Shown here: in pieces, positions 1-5,749 of the stretch
Layout of the letters: each line of letters opens with the position of its first letter
How positions within the stretch are numbered: the stretch's first letter is position 1
From: Candidatus Pelagibacter sp.
Lineage (GTDB): Bacteria > Pseudomonadota > Alphaproteobacteria > Pelagibacterales > Pelagibacteraceae
NCBI GenBank assembly: GCA_028221385.1
Contig: JAOIRP010000027.1
Span: 1 to 6,137 of the forward strand
Length of the DNA: 6,137 nucleotides
Direction of reading: 5' to 3'
Notes under the pieces: generated by a model
Seen by the model: the letters and a program-made list of their open reading frames with translations, nothing else
Told to the model about the DNA's origin: nothing
The model's database searches: none
Position numbers and translations under genes: made by a program

Positions 1-752
1 GCTTTTAGTTTTCTTTCTTGCTTCAGTCTCCAATTTCTCAATAACTTAAAATTTTTAGCCTTTAGATACAACAATCCATTTAGTTGTTTAAATAATGTCT
101 TATATTTTTTTTTCAATTGATCATTTACGTAAGTTCTCCATTTAAGATCTTGGTCATGTATTCTTTCAAGAGAATTTATTGATGTTCTCAGTTGTTTTGC
201 TGATTGAGGTTTAGCACCTACACACCAACCTTCGAAAATTACCACGTCAGGTTTTGATTTAAGTTTATACCATAAATTTTTACTACAACGATCATCTATT
301 GCTTTATTAAATTTTGGTATCTGTAAGCTTTTGAATTTTTTTGATTTTACTCGTTTAAATAATTCTAATATTAAATTTACCTCATGAGTTCCTGGTACAC
401 CTCTAGTTTTGAGTAAGGAATGTTTGCTACTAGATAGTATTTCTCTTTGTTTTCTTGTTTTGTAAAAATCATCGATTGAAACTTTAAAAACATTTAGTTT
501 AAAATATTTTTGTAAAATTAATGTCAAAATTGACGAGATTGTAGTTTTGCCTGTTCCCTGCCCACCAGCTAAACCAATTATAAATGGTTTTTTTTTATTA
601 GTTTTTTTTGCAATCCAAAAACTTACTGGGATTAAAAAAGACTTAATCATCTTATTTTTATTCTTAAATTTGTCTTTTTTTGTTTCTTGAGATGAAATAA
701 ATCTGAAACAATCTTTTTTTACTTTAAGGAAACAGTCGTTAATTTTTTGCAT
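1..752 (-). CDS. D-glycerate 3-kinase-type P-loop kinase (C-terminus cut by window edge)
   Basis: Read from the ATG at 752-750, the frame stays open for 250 codons to the window edge, so this is a partial gene. It has a Walker A motif GGQGTGKT (residues 63-70), then SIDDFY (92-97), RGVPGTHE (117-124), IPKFNKAIDDR (145-155), FEGW (173-176) and a late WRLKQE (241-246). This order (P-loop, DDFY, RGxPGTH, EGW, WRLxQE) is typical of plant-type glycerate kinase (GLYK) and its bacterial relatives such as YggC, which phosphorylate D-glycerate to 3-phosphoglycerate in the cytosol. Family members are about 300 residues, so perhaps 40-50 are missing. The start lies 5 bases after the stop of the GFA-family gene and has no clear Shine-Dalgarno, which suggests coupled translation. 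A later Met (residue 35) also precedes the P-loop, so the basic N-terminus is less certain. The glycerate substrate is inferred from family; a related small-molecule kinase is possible. Confidence 0.85.
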   Translation of the reverse strand, partial: MQKINDCFLKVKKDCFRFISSQETKKDKFKNKNKMIKSFLIPVSFWIAKKTNKKKPFIIGLAGGQGTGKTTISSILTLILQKYFKLNVFKVSIDDFYKTRKQREILSSSKHSLLKTRGVPGTHEVNLILELFKRVKSKKFKSLQIPKFNKAIDDRCSKNLWYKLKSKPDVVIFEGWCVGAKPQSAKQLRTSINSLERIHDQDLKWRTYVNDQLKKKYKTLFKQLNGLLYLKAKNFKLLRNWRLKQERKLK

Positions 753-757
753 TAATA

Positions 758-1120
758 TTATTTTTTATCGAGAGGGTGGTTTTGACCATCATTCACAGCA
801 ACATCTTTTAATTCAAAAGTATTTATTTCGTCTATACATCCAAGATTAAATCCCGTCATGGCAGGATTGGCTCTTGGATTATGATGTGTATAAATTCCAC
901 AAATAGAACAAAAATAATGTTTAGCAACTTTAGAATGAAATTGATAAAGTGTTAATTTATCCTCACCTTTAATAATTTTGAAATCTTCATTTTTAACCAT
1001 AGACATAATGGCTCCTTTTCTTTTACAAATTGAGCAATTACATTTTAAAACTTTTTCTAAATTATCAGGAGCATTTATTTCTGCTTCTACTTCTCCACAG
1101 TGACATTTTAATTTTTTCAT
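758..1120 (-). CDS. GFA/CENP-V family zinc-binding protein
   Basis: A 120-residue protein with the full cysteine pattern of the GFA (glutathione-dependent formaldehyde-activating)/CENP-V fold. It has a CxC pair (C6, C8), a CxCxxC group (C27, C29, C32) and a later CxxC (C71, C74), which in the family bind two zinc ions. The length is usual for small single-domain members. Few members have a tested activity; the founding protein, Gfa, was described as speeding S-hydroxymethylglutathione formation, but most homologues are unassigned, so no substrate is claimed here. The start is supported by a good AGGAG ribosome binding site 6 bases upstream that overlaps the stop codon of the SOUL gene. It is the middle gene of an apparent three-gene minus-strand operon and ends 5 bases before the kinase start. 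No signal peptide is seen, so it should be cytosolic. Confidence 0.9.
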   Translation of the reverse strand: MKKLKCHCGEVEAEINAPDNLEKVLKCNCSICKRKGAIMSMVKNEDFKIIKGEDKLTLYQFHSKVAKHYFCSICGIYTHHNPRANPAMTGFNLGCIDEINTFELKDVAVNDGQNHPLDKK

Positions 1121-1126
1121 ATATTT

Positions 1127-1131
1127 CTCCT
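1127..1131 (-). promoter_or_regulatory. Shine-Dalgarno site of the GFA-family gene
   Basis: The minus strand reads AGGAG, 6 bases before the ATG at 1120-1118. It overlaps the TAG stop of the upstream SOUL gene (1132-1130). A ribosome ending the SOUL gene would sit on this site, so the two genes are probably translationally linked. It is the clearest ribosome binding site in the window and fixes the GFA start. Confidence 0.75.
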
Positions 1132-1684
1132 ATAGGTTTATATCTATTTTGAACATAGCTTCATTTCTTCTAAGCATTGGTAAGGTAAAAGGTTTATCAT
1201 AGGTTGCTTTAATTGCTGAGCTCAAAATTATTATATTGTTTTTTTTTAATTCATTTTTTAAAATTTCTTTATGTTTAGTAAAATTTTTATCTGAAGCTCT
1301 TCCTGAATATCTAATTACCGCATAGTAACCACTTTTAATATTCAATATCTTAACATCTGGATTGGACGGACTTGGAATGTTATTTTTATTAAATCTTGAA
1401 GGAAGATAAAATTGCATAGTCATACCTCCTTTTTTTTCTATCTGTGTAACAGGTGTTGTCATACTGATTTCTTCTTTGTTTACATTGTCACCAGAAATAT
1501 AATTAAACAGTTTTCTAAAGCTGCTACCTTGGTTGGAGGTTATTGTTTCAATAGCCAACCGATCAGAATACTTTCTGATTTCATAAATTTTATTTTGCTT
1601 CACCACCTCGTAATTCGCTTCTTCGTAAGCCATCACTTTAAAGGTTATGATTAAACCCAGGACAATCACTGAAAAAATTTTCAT
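1130..1684 (-). CDS. Exported SOUL-family (haem-binding-like) protein
   Basis: A 184-residue protein with a signal peptide: a Met-Lys start, a hydrophobic run to about residue 18, and a likely cut after VMA (A19). The mature part follows the SOUL/HEBP family: YEVV and YEIRKY near residues 25-39, FRKLFNYISG (56-65), MTTPV (75-79), FYLP (92-95), RYSGRAS (125-131) and YDKPFTLPMLRRNE (162-175). Animal SOUL and p22HBP proteins bind haem or porphyrins, but bacterial members are mostly untested. This protein has only one histidine (H138), so a His-ligated haem site like that proposed for SOUL is not obvious; p22HBP-type hydrophobic porphyrin binding remains possible. It should act in the periplasm. 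It is the first gene of the minus-strand operon with the GFA protein and the kinase, and it is divergent from umuDC. No strong Shine-Dalgarno precedes the ATG. Family call firm; ligand unknown. Confidence 0.9.
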   Translation of the reverse strand: MKIFSVIVLGLIITFKVMAYEEANYEVVKQNKIYEIRKYSDRLAIETITSNQGSSFRKLFNYISGDNVNKEEISMTTPVTQIEKKGGMTMQFYLPSRFNKNNIPSPSNPDVKILNIKSGYYAVIRYSGRASDKNFTKHKEILKNELKKNNIIILSSAIKATYDKPFTLPMLRRNEAMFKIDINL

Positions 1685-1721
1685 TATTTTAATATCAACT
1701 TTAAACTATCTCTGGTTGAAG

Positions 1722-1730
1722 TTATCCACA
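1722..1730 (+). promoter_or_regulatory. Perfect consensus DnaA box
   Basis: TTATCCACA is an exact match to the high-affinity DnaA box consensus (TTATNCACA). It lies alone in the divergent intergenic region, 38 bases upstream of the SOUL start codon. I see no cluster of further boxes, no AT-rich unwinding array and no dnaA/dnaN/parAB/gidA neighbours, so it does not mark an origin. It could be a DnaA-responsive operator for the SOUL operon, a DnaA titration site, or chance. The match is direct; the function is inferred. Confidence 0.45.
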
Positions 1731-1733
1731 AGG

Positions 1734-1746
1734 CTACAAAATGTAG
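1734..1746. repeat. Short palindrome, candidate operator
   Basis: CTACA-AAA-TGTAG: two perfect 5-base arms around a 3-base spacer, starting 3 bases after the DnaA box in the divergent intergenic region. The symmetry would suit a small dimeric repressor. The arms are too short for a convincing terminator, and no T-run follows directly. In AT-rich DNA such a palindrome can arise by chance, so the regulatory role is only a suggestion. Confidence 0.3.
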
Positions 1747-1759
1747 TTTCAATGTTCAC

Positions 1760-1781
1760 CTTTTGATTCACTTTTGATTCA
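1760..1781. repeat. Perfect 11-bp tandem direct repeat
   Basis: CTTTTGATTCA occurs twice head to tail with no spacer or mismatch. Just before it, TGTTCACCTTT (1753-1763) resembles a third, degenerate unit with a one-base shift. The 11-base period is close to one helical turn, so the units face the same side of the DNA, as expected for cooperative binding. GATTC recurs with the same 11-base phase as the GTTC half-sites of an alphaproteobacterial LexA box, but with an extra base in each half. It lies midway between the two divergent genes. Confidence 0.5.
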
Positions 1782-1805
1782 GTTACAGACTCAAAATACA
1801 ACCTC

Positions 1806-1834
1806 TTGCGTGCATTGTATAATTAGTCTATAAA
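1806..1834 (+). promoter_or_regulatory. Candidate umuDC promoter (-35/-10)
   Basis: A -35-like TTGCGT (1806-1811) and a -10-like TATAAA (1829-1834) are separated by 17 bases. Transcription would begin near 1841, inside the LexA box, leaving a leader of about 12 bases. A better -10 match, TATAAT, lies at 1818-1823 but lacks a recognisable -35 at standard distance; using it would give a leader of about 23 bases. In both cases LexA bound at 1838-1852 would block initiation or early escape. This is assigned by eye, and AT-rich DNA offers many weak matches. Confidence 0.45.
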
Positions 1835-1837
1835 TAA

Positions 1838-1852
1838 GAACAAAACAAGAAC
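1838..1852. promoter_or_regulatory. LexA (SOS) box of umuDC, alphaproteobacterial type
   Basis: GAAC-N7-GAAC, a perfect reverse complement of the GTTC-N7-GTTC direct repeat bound by LexA in alphaproteobacteria. It ends on the base just before the umuD ATG and lies just downstream of the candidate -10 elements, where bound repressor would block transcription. The genes it precedes, umuDC, are classic SOS genes, so site and context support each other. I found no second perfect copy elsewhere in the window by eye. Confidence 0.85.
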
Positions 1853-2248
1853 ATGAAATTAACTATTCCTTTTTATCTACATAAAGCAGGTGCTGGTTTT
1901 CCTTCCCCTGCAACTGATTACATTGAAGAAGATGTAGATCTTAATATTCATCTAATCAAAAATGTTCCAGCAACATTCATTATTAGAGTTCAAGGAAAAT
2001 CAATGACTGATGTTGGTATTTATGATGGTGACTTATTAGTCATTGATAGAAGTTTAAAACCTAAAAATTTTTCAACCGTGGTTGCAAATGTTCATGATGA
2101 ATTAGTTGTTAAAAGTTTTGTTAAATCGAAAGAAGGTCAATTTTTAACATCAGGCTCGAAAAATATTGAAGATAGAATAATCATTGGTGATGAGTCTGAG
2201 GTATTCATTTGGGGGGTTGTGACTTATGTCATCCATTCAACGTACTAA
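1853..2248 (+). CDS. umuD: UmuD, self-cleaving subunit of DNA polymerase V
   Basis: A 131-residue S24-type (LexA/UmuD) protein. Its N-terminal arm ends in KAGAGFPSPA, giving a predicted RecA-stimulated cut between A14 and G15, equal to the C24-G25 cut of E. coli UmuD. The catalytic serine is S50 in GKSM and the general base is K87 in VVKSF; their 37-residue spacing equals that of E. coli S60/K97. After cleavage, UmuD' dimers join UmuC to form the translesion polymerase; the intact form is inactive in bypass. The arm before the cut is 14 residues, against 24 in E. coli. An in-frame TAA at 1835-1837 leaves no upstream start, so the short arm is real unless the sequence has an error. No Shine-Dalgarno is visible, and the LexA box touches the start codon. 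It overlaps umuC by 23 bases. Confidence 0.95.
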   Translation: MKLTIPFYLHKAGAGFPSPATDYIEEDVDLNIHLIKNVPATFIIRVQGKSMTDVGIYDGDLLVIDRSLKPKNFSTVVANVHDELVVKSFVKSKEGQFLTSGSKNIEDRIIIGDESEVFIWGVVTYVIHSTY

Positions 2249-3506
2249 AAAAATAGCATTAGTAGATTGTAATTCATTCTATGTTTCTTGTGAAAGATTA
2301 TTTAATCCTAAAATTAGAAATAAGCCTGTGGTCGTTTTATCTAATAATGATGGCTGTATCATTTCAAGATCAACTGAAGCTAAAGCTCTTGGTATAAAAA
2401 TGGGAGAGCCTTATTTTAAAGCTAAAGATATAATACTTAAAAATAAAGTTTATGTTTTTTCTTCAAACTATTCTTTATATGGAGATTTATCTAGAAGAGT
2501 GATGAGAACTTTAAAAAGATTTAATCCAGTGTTGGAGATATATTCTATTGATGAGGCTTTTTTAGATCTAAGTAACTATCCTGATAATGAAGTTGAAGAT
2601 GTTGGAAAAGAAATTAGAAGTATTGTTTTACAGTGGACAGGAATACCAACAAGTATTGGTATTGCAAAAACAAAAACCCTAAGCAAGATTGCAAATCATA
2701 TAGCAAAGAAAAAACAATCTGGTGTTACTAACTTAATTGGTATTGAAAATATTGACCCACTACTAGAAAAAATAGATATTAATGATGTTTGGGGAGTTGG
2801 TAAGCAGATGACAAAATTTTATCATCAAAATGGAATTTATAATGCTAAACAATTAAAAAACATGTCAAACACATGGATTAAAAAAAGTTCTAATGTTTTA
2901 AGCTCTAGAACTGCGTTAGAACTCAGGGGCATTCCTTGTATTCCATTAGAAACTAAAACTTCAAAAAGAAAAAGTTGCGTTGTATCAAGATCGTTTGGTA
3001 CAAGAGTTGAAAAATTTCAAGAATTGCAAGAAGCTGTTGCAAGCTACTGTTTAAATGCTTCAGAAAAGATTAGATCAGAGTCTTTAATAGCAAAATCAAT
3101 TACTGTATCTGTTAGAACAAGTCCTTTTCAAAATAGAGGGGTTTATTATTCAAATGCTAAAACTATAGATTTTCCAATAGCTACAAATAACAGTATCGAA
3201 ATAGTTAAAACTGCTTTGATTGCATTAAAAGAAATTTTTATAGACGGATATAGATATCAAAAAGCAGGTATAACATTAACTGGCTTAGTTAGTTCAGATA
3301 ACAGCAAAAATTTATTCTCTTCAGAAAAAGATGAGAAAATTAAAGGCTTAATGAAATCTATTGATAGTACAAATTATAGATATGGCAGATCAACACTGAG
3401 TTTAGCTAGTGCTGGAGTAAACAAAAGGTGGAATATGAGAAGAGATCATTCTTCTAAGATAGATACAGCTGATTTTTATTCTCTACCAACAATTAAAGTT
3501 AATTAA
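2226..3506 (+). CDS. umuC: UmuC, catalytic subunit of DNA polymerase V (Y-family)
   Basis: A 426-residue Y-family translesion polymerase, close to the E. coli length (422). Metal ligands are D14 in LVDCNSFY and D109/E110 in SIDEAF, matching E. coli D6, D101 and E102 with a constant offset of 8; the steric-gate tyrosine is Y19. The family block SNNDGCIISRS (39-49) is present, followed by GIPTSIGIAKTKTLSKIA (139-156), a helix-hairpin-helix near VWGVGK (188-193), the little-finger region (about 250-355), and the UmuC-specific C-terminal tail with RWNMRRDH (401-408). The expected beta-clamp site has SKNLF (360-364) in place of the E. coli QLNLF, lacking the lead glutamine. It starts inside umuD, in another frame, with only a GGGGGG run (2211-2216) nine bases upstream as a possible ribosome site. 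No other usable start precedes the catalytic block. It is co-transcribed with umuD under SOS control. Confidence 0.96.
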   Translation: MSSIQRTKKIALVDCNSFYVSCERLFNPKIRNKPVVVLSNNDGCIISRSTEAKALGIKMGEPYFKAKDIILKNKVYVFSSNYSLYGDLSRRVMRTLKRFNPVLEIYSIDEAFLDLSNYPDNEVEDVGKEIRSIVLQWTGIPTSIGIAKTKTLSKIANHIAKKKQSGVTNLIGIENIDPLLEKIDINDVWGVGKQMTKFYHQNGIYNAKQLKNMSNTWIKKSSNVLSSRTALELRGIPCIPLETKTSKRKSCVVSRSFGTRVEKFQELQEAVASYCLNASEKIRSESLIAKSITVSVRTSPFQNRGVYYSNAKTIDFPIATNNSIEIVKTALIALKEIFIDGYRYQKAGITLTGLVSSDNSKNLFSSEKDEKIKGLMKSIDSTNYRYGRSTLSLASAGVNKRWNMRRDHSSKIDTADFYSLPTIKVN

Positions 3507-3509
3507 TTT

Positions 3510-4880
3510 TTAATTTATTTGTTTACCTTTTTTAATTACATCAAATAAAAGTTTTTTATGATTATATTTATATTGGGTATTATTATAATGAAGTGAATTA
3601 ACAATTAATATTCTTGAATTTTCCATATCAATTAGAATAGCGTTTCCACCATATCCATTCATACCAAAGATAATTTTACCTTTTAATCCTGGATAATCCA
3701 TATGAAATTGACCTCCATAAGTTTTAGAACGATTAAATGCAGGCTCGTTTTTTTTTTCTGTTAAATTTTTAGGAATTCTTTTTTTATAAATTTCTTTTAA
3801 ATATTTTCCAACACAAGTATCATTTTGATAATCATCCATTATAGCTTTTGCAATTCTAAGATAGTCAAATCTTGTAGCCATTATGTTGGGATGTCCATTT
3901 CCATTTTCTTCTTGGTGACTAGAAAAACCATAACGAATACTATGTTTGATCTTTACTTTATCATTGAAAATCTTGCTATAAAGTTTGTCGTAATCTTCAC
4001 CAGTTTTAAATTTTATATAGTTCAAAATTAACTGAGTAACAAATCCATTGTAATTATAAATTTCCTTAGATTTTTTTGTATTTTTATTTCTAAAGTGTAA
4101 GCGCATAGTTGTTTCAATATCTTCATCTTCATACGCGCCTAATGTAGTGACTTTACCATTGTATTCATCAACATATTTTTGATCACCAGTATTCATATTT
4201 AAAAAGTTAATTAATTTTTGATCATGATAAAGTGAATCTTTTATTACAGGCCAGTCATTTACTCTTGCATCAACTCCATCAATATAGCCCTCACATATCG
4301 CGTGACCTAGTATATAAGAAGTTACTGACTTACCCATTGACATTGAATAAAATTTTGTCTCATTATTTAAAAACTCTCCCAGTCTTTCTTTGGGAGAAAA
4401 TTCGTCAATTAATACTTCACCATTTTGGAAATACAAATAACTAAGGATACCTTTAGTTTTCATTTGCTTTTTTATAAATTTATCTTCAATTAAGTTGAAT
4501 TTAAAATCGTAGGAATTATTTGTAGGTTTAAACTCTTTTAAATGTTGGCCTCTATCTCTATATGAGTATTTCCATAAATAATAAATCAGTGAGTCTCTGT
4601 TTGGGTTCGAATGATAGGCAATATTAGTACCTGATAATTCTTTATTTTTTATATTGATATTTAGATTGTTAGATCCTTGAAATTTATCACATTTATTATA
4701 ATACCAAAGATTGCTATATTTTGGTTCTTCTTTGCATACTGGGTTTTCTTTAATGTTTAAATATTGATGATATCCATTTTCAGAAAGCCACAAATTAAAG
4801 TTATTTAACTTAAAACTCTCAGCAAATAGATTGCTTGAAGCAAATAAGCTTAAAGTAATAATTATAATTATTTTTTTCAT
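3510..4880 (-). CDS. Exported SxxK serine hydrolase (beta-lactamase/CubicO-like)
   Basis: A 456-residue protein with a signal peptide (MKK, an isoleucine-rich core, likely cut after LFA at A20). The catalytic domain (about 140-450) resembles the beta-lactamase/penicillin-binding/CubicO family. The nucleophile motif is S181-M-G-K184 within FYSMSMGKS; LNMNTGD (227-233) stands where the family often has LxTMTSG; YNYNG (275-279) supplies the tyrosine motif; ATRFDYLRIAKAI (335-347) and FGMNGYGGN (405-413) fit the later family blocks, the last replacing KTG/HTG. The arrangement recalls esterase or amide-hydrolase members more than true beta-lactamases, so drug resistance should not be assumed. Residues 21-135 form an N-terminal part I do not recognise, with C49 and C64. 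Its ATG overlaps the stop of the GT2 gene (ATGA), so it is the last gene of the glycosyltransferase operon and may trim or modify a cell-surface glycan. Its substrate is unknown. Confidence 0.85.
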   Translation of the reverse strand: MKKIIIIITLSLFASSNLFAESFKLNNFNLWLSENGYHQYLNIKENPVCKEEPKYSNLWYYNKCDKFQGSNNLNINIKNKELSGTNIAYHSNPNRDSLIYYLWKYSYRDRGQHLKEFKPTNNSYDFKFNLIEDKFIKKQMKTKGILSYLYFQNGEVLIDEFSPKERLGEFLNNETKFYSMSMGKSVTSYILGHAICEGYIDGVDARVNDWPVIKDSLYHDQKLINFLNMNTGDQKYVDEYNGKVTTLGAYEDEDIETTMRLHFRNKNTKKSKEIYNYNGFVTQLILNYIKFKTGEDYDKLYSKIFNDKVKIKHSIRYGFSSHQEENGNGHPNIMATRFDYLRIAKAIMDDYQNDTCVGKYLKEIYKKRIPKNLTEKKNEPAFNRSKTYGGQFHMDYPGLKGKIIFGMNGYGGNAILIDMENSRILIVNSLHYNNTQYKYNHKKLLFDVIKKGKQIN

Positions 4881-5749
4881 TTAATTTTATCTATACTCTC
4901 GATATTTTCTAATGAACTATTATATTCTGACATATTTTCCCTTTTTGATAAAATAAAAACTGAAAGCATCATAATAATAACCGCTATAACTGGTATTAAT
5001 GTAATAACTGATATTTTTCCTACGACTAAAAATAAGTAAACAATTAAAAATAATATAGATCTAATTATTAGTGTTGTTTTAAAAACTGCAATAATTGAAA
5101 GAGAATGTTTTAATAAATTAATAAAACTCATTTTAGAAGGACCAAAATACCTTGTGCCTCTTTCAGATGGAATATAATTTTTTTCTTTTGCTATCTTGGC
5201 CAATGATCCTGAAAAACTACTCCACGTTGCTGGTTCATTAACCATTGCATTAACTACTGACTTTGGAAGACATGTGTAATTACCGTATTTAATTGTTTGT
5301 CCTGCAAAAACAAAGGTTAAATATTTGTGTGCTAAATAACAAAACTTAAACATAAGCCCTTCTGATCTTTTTATTCTATTAGCTGTAACGGCTGTATCTG
5401 GATATTCTTTAATTTTTTCAATCAATAAACTAAGCTCTTCAGGTCTGTCTTCTCCATCGGCATCCATTGGAATTACATAATCAAAATCTTCTTTTTCATA
5501 AATATATTTTAATCCAACAGCATTACATCTTGCATGTCCCTTATTTTCTTTCATCTGGATAATTTGAATAGATTTTAAATTATCTAAACTAGTAGAAAGT
5601 TTAGGTATACTATCTGTTGATGAGTCATTGACTATAATTACAGAAAAATTGATATCTATTTTAGAGGCTTCTAGATTTATATTTTCTAGGAGTTTAAAAA
5701 CTGACTCCCAATCATTATAAACTGGAATTAAAATCTTTATTTTTTTCAT
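4877..5749 (-). CDS. Family 2 glycosyltransferase with two C-terminal membrane helices
   Basis: A 290-residue GT-A enzyme of the dolichyl-phosphate-sugar synthase type (DPM1/GtrB/ArnC-like). It begins ILIPVYND (6-13), has VNDSSTD (40-46) where the family usually has VDDGSTD, ENKGHARCNA (68-77), and the metal-binding DAD motif in MDADGEDRPEE (95-105). RYFGPSKMSF (200-209) matches the conserved region before the membrane segments in this group. Two hydrophobic helices lie at about 228-245 and 248-268, followed by a polar tail. Such enzymes move a sugar from a nucleotide donor to polyprenyl phosphate on the cytoplasmic face, and the lipid-linked sugar is later used by a GT39/GT83-type enzyme outside. 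A gene of that kind seems to lie directly upstream, overlapping by ATGA, and the serine hydrolase overlaps downstream in the same way. The sugar cannot be told from the sequence. Confidence 0.9.
   Translation of the reverse strand: MKKIKILIPVYNDWESVFKLLENINLEASKIDINFSVIIVNDSSTDSIPKLSTSLDNLKSIQIIQMKENKGHARCNAVGLKYIYEKEDFDYVIPMDADGEDRPEELSLLIEKIKEYPDTAVTANRIKRSEGLMFKFCYLAHKYLTFVFAGQTIKYGNYTCLPKSVVNAMVNEPATWSSFSGSLAKIAKEKNYIPSERGTRYFGPSKMSFINLLKHSLSIIAVFKTTLIIRSILFLIVYLFLVVGKISVITLIPVIAVIIMMLSVFILSKRENMSEYNSSLENIESIDKIK

Noticed and set aside
1..752. Pantothenate kinase or uridine kinase
   Set aside because: The P-loop and DDFY motif are shared with these families, but RGVPGTHE, FEGW and the late WRLKQE fit glycerate 3-kinase better.
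1412..1654. Plus-strand open frame of 80 codons
   Set aside because: It lies fully inside the SOUL gene on the opposite strand, has no family features and no ribosome site; the SOUL frame carries all the conserved motifs.
1754..1768. Possible second LexA box, GTTC-N7-GATT
   Set aside because: The second half is GATT rather than GTTC, so it is not a match to the consensus; it is explained better as part of the 11-bp repeat array.
1685..1852. Replication origin, suggested by the DnaA box in an AT-rich intergenic region
   Set aside because: There is a single box, no array or unwinding element, and none of the usual origin-linked genes.
3491..3515. Possible bidirectional terminator between umuC and the hydrolase gene (AATTAAA/TTTAATT arms, inner TTAATTAA)
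   Set aside because: The arms are only A/T and the loop is 11 bases, so the hairpin would be very weak; such symmetry is common in DNA of this composition.
3825..4031. Plus-strand open frame of 68 codons
   Set aside because: It is antisense to the serine hydrolase gene, with low-complexity content and no recognisable motif; taken as a shadow frame.
4232..4444. Plus-strand open frame of 70 codons
   Set aside because: It is antisense to the SxxK region of the hydrolase gene. The Leu/His-rich translation mirrors that gene's codons and no start signal is seen.
3510..4880. Antibiotic-resistance beta-lactamase
   Set aside because: The SxxK fold is shared with esterases, peptidases and amide hydrolases. 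The KTG-like motif is replaced by a GMNGYGG stretch, the protein is longer than class C enzymes, and it sits in a glycosyltransferase operon.
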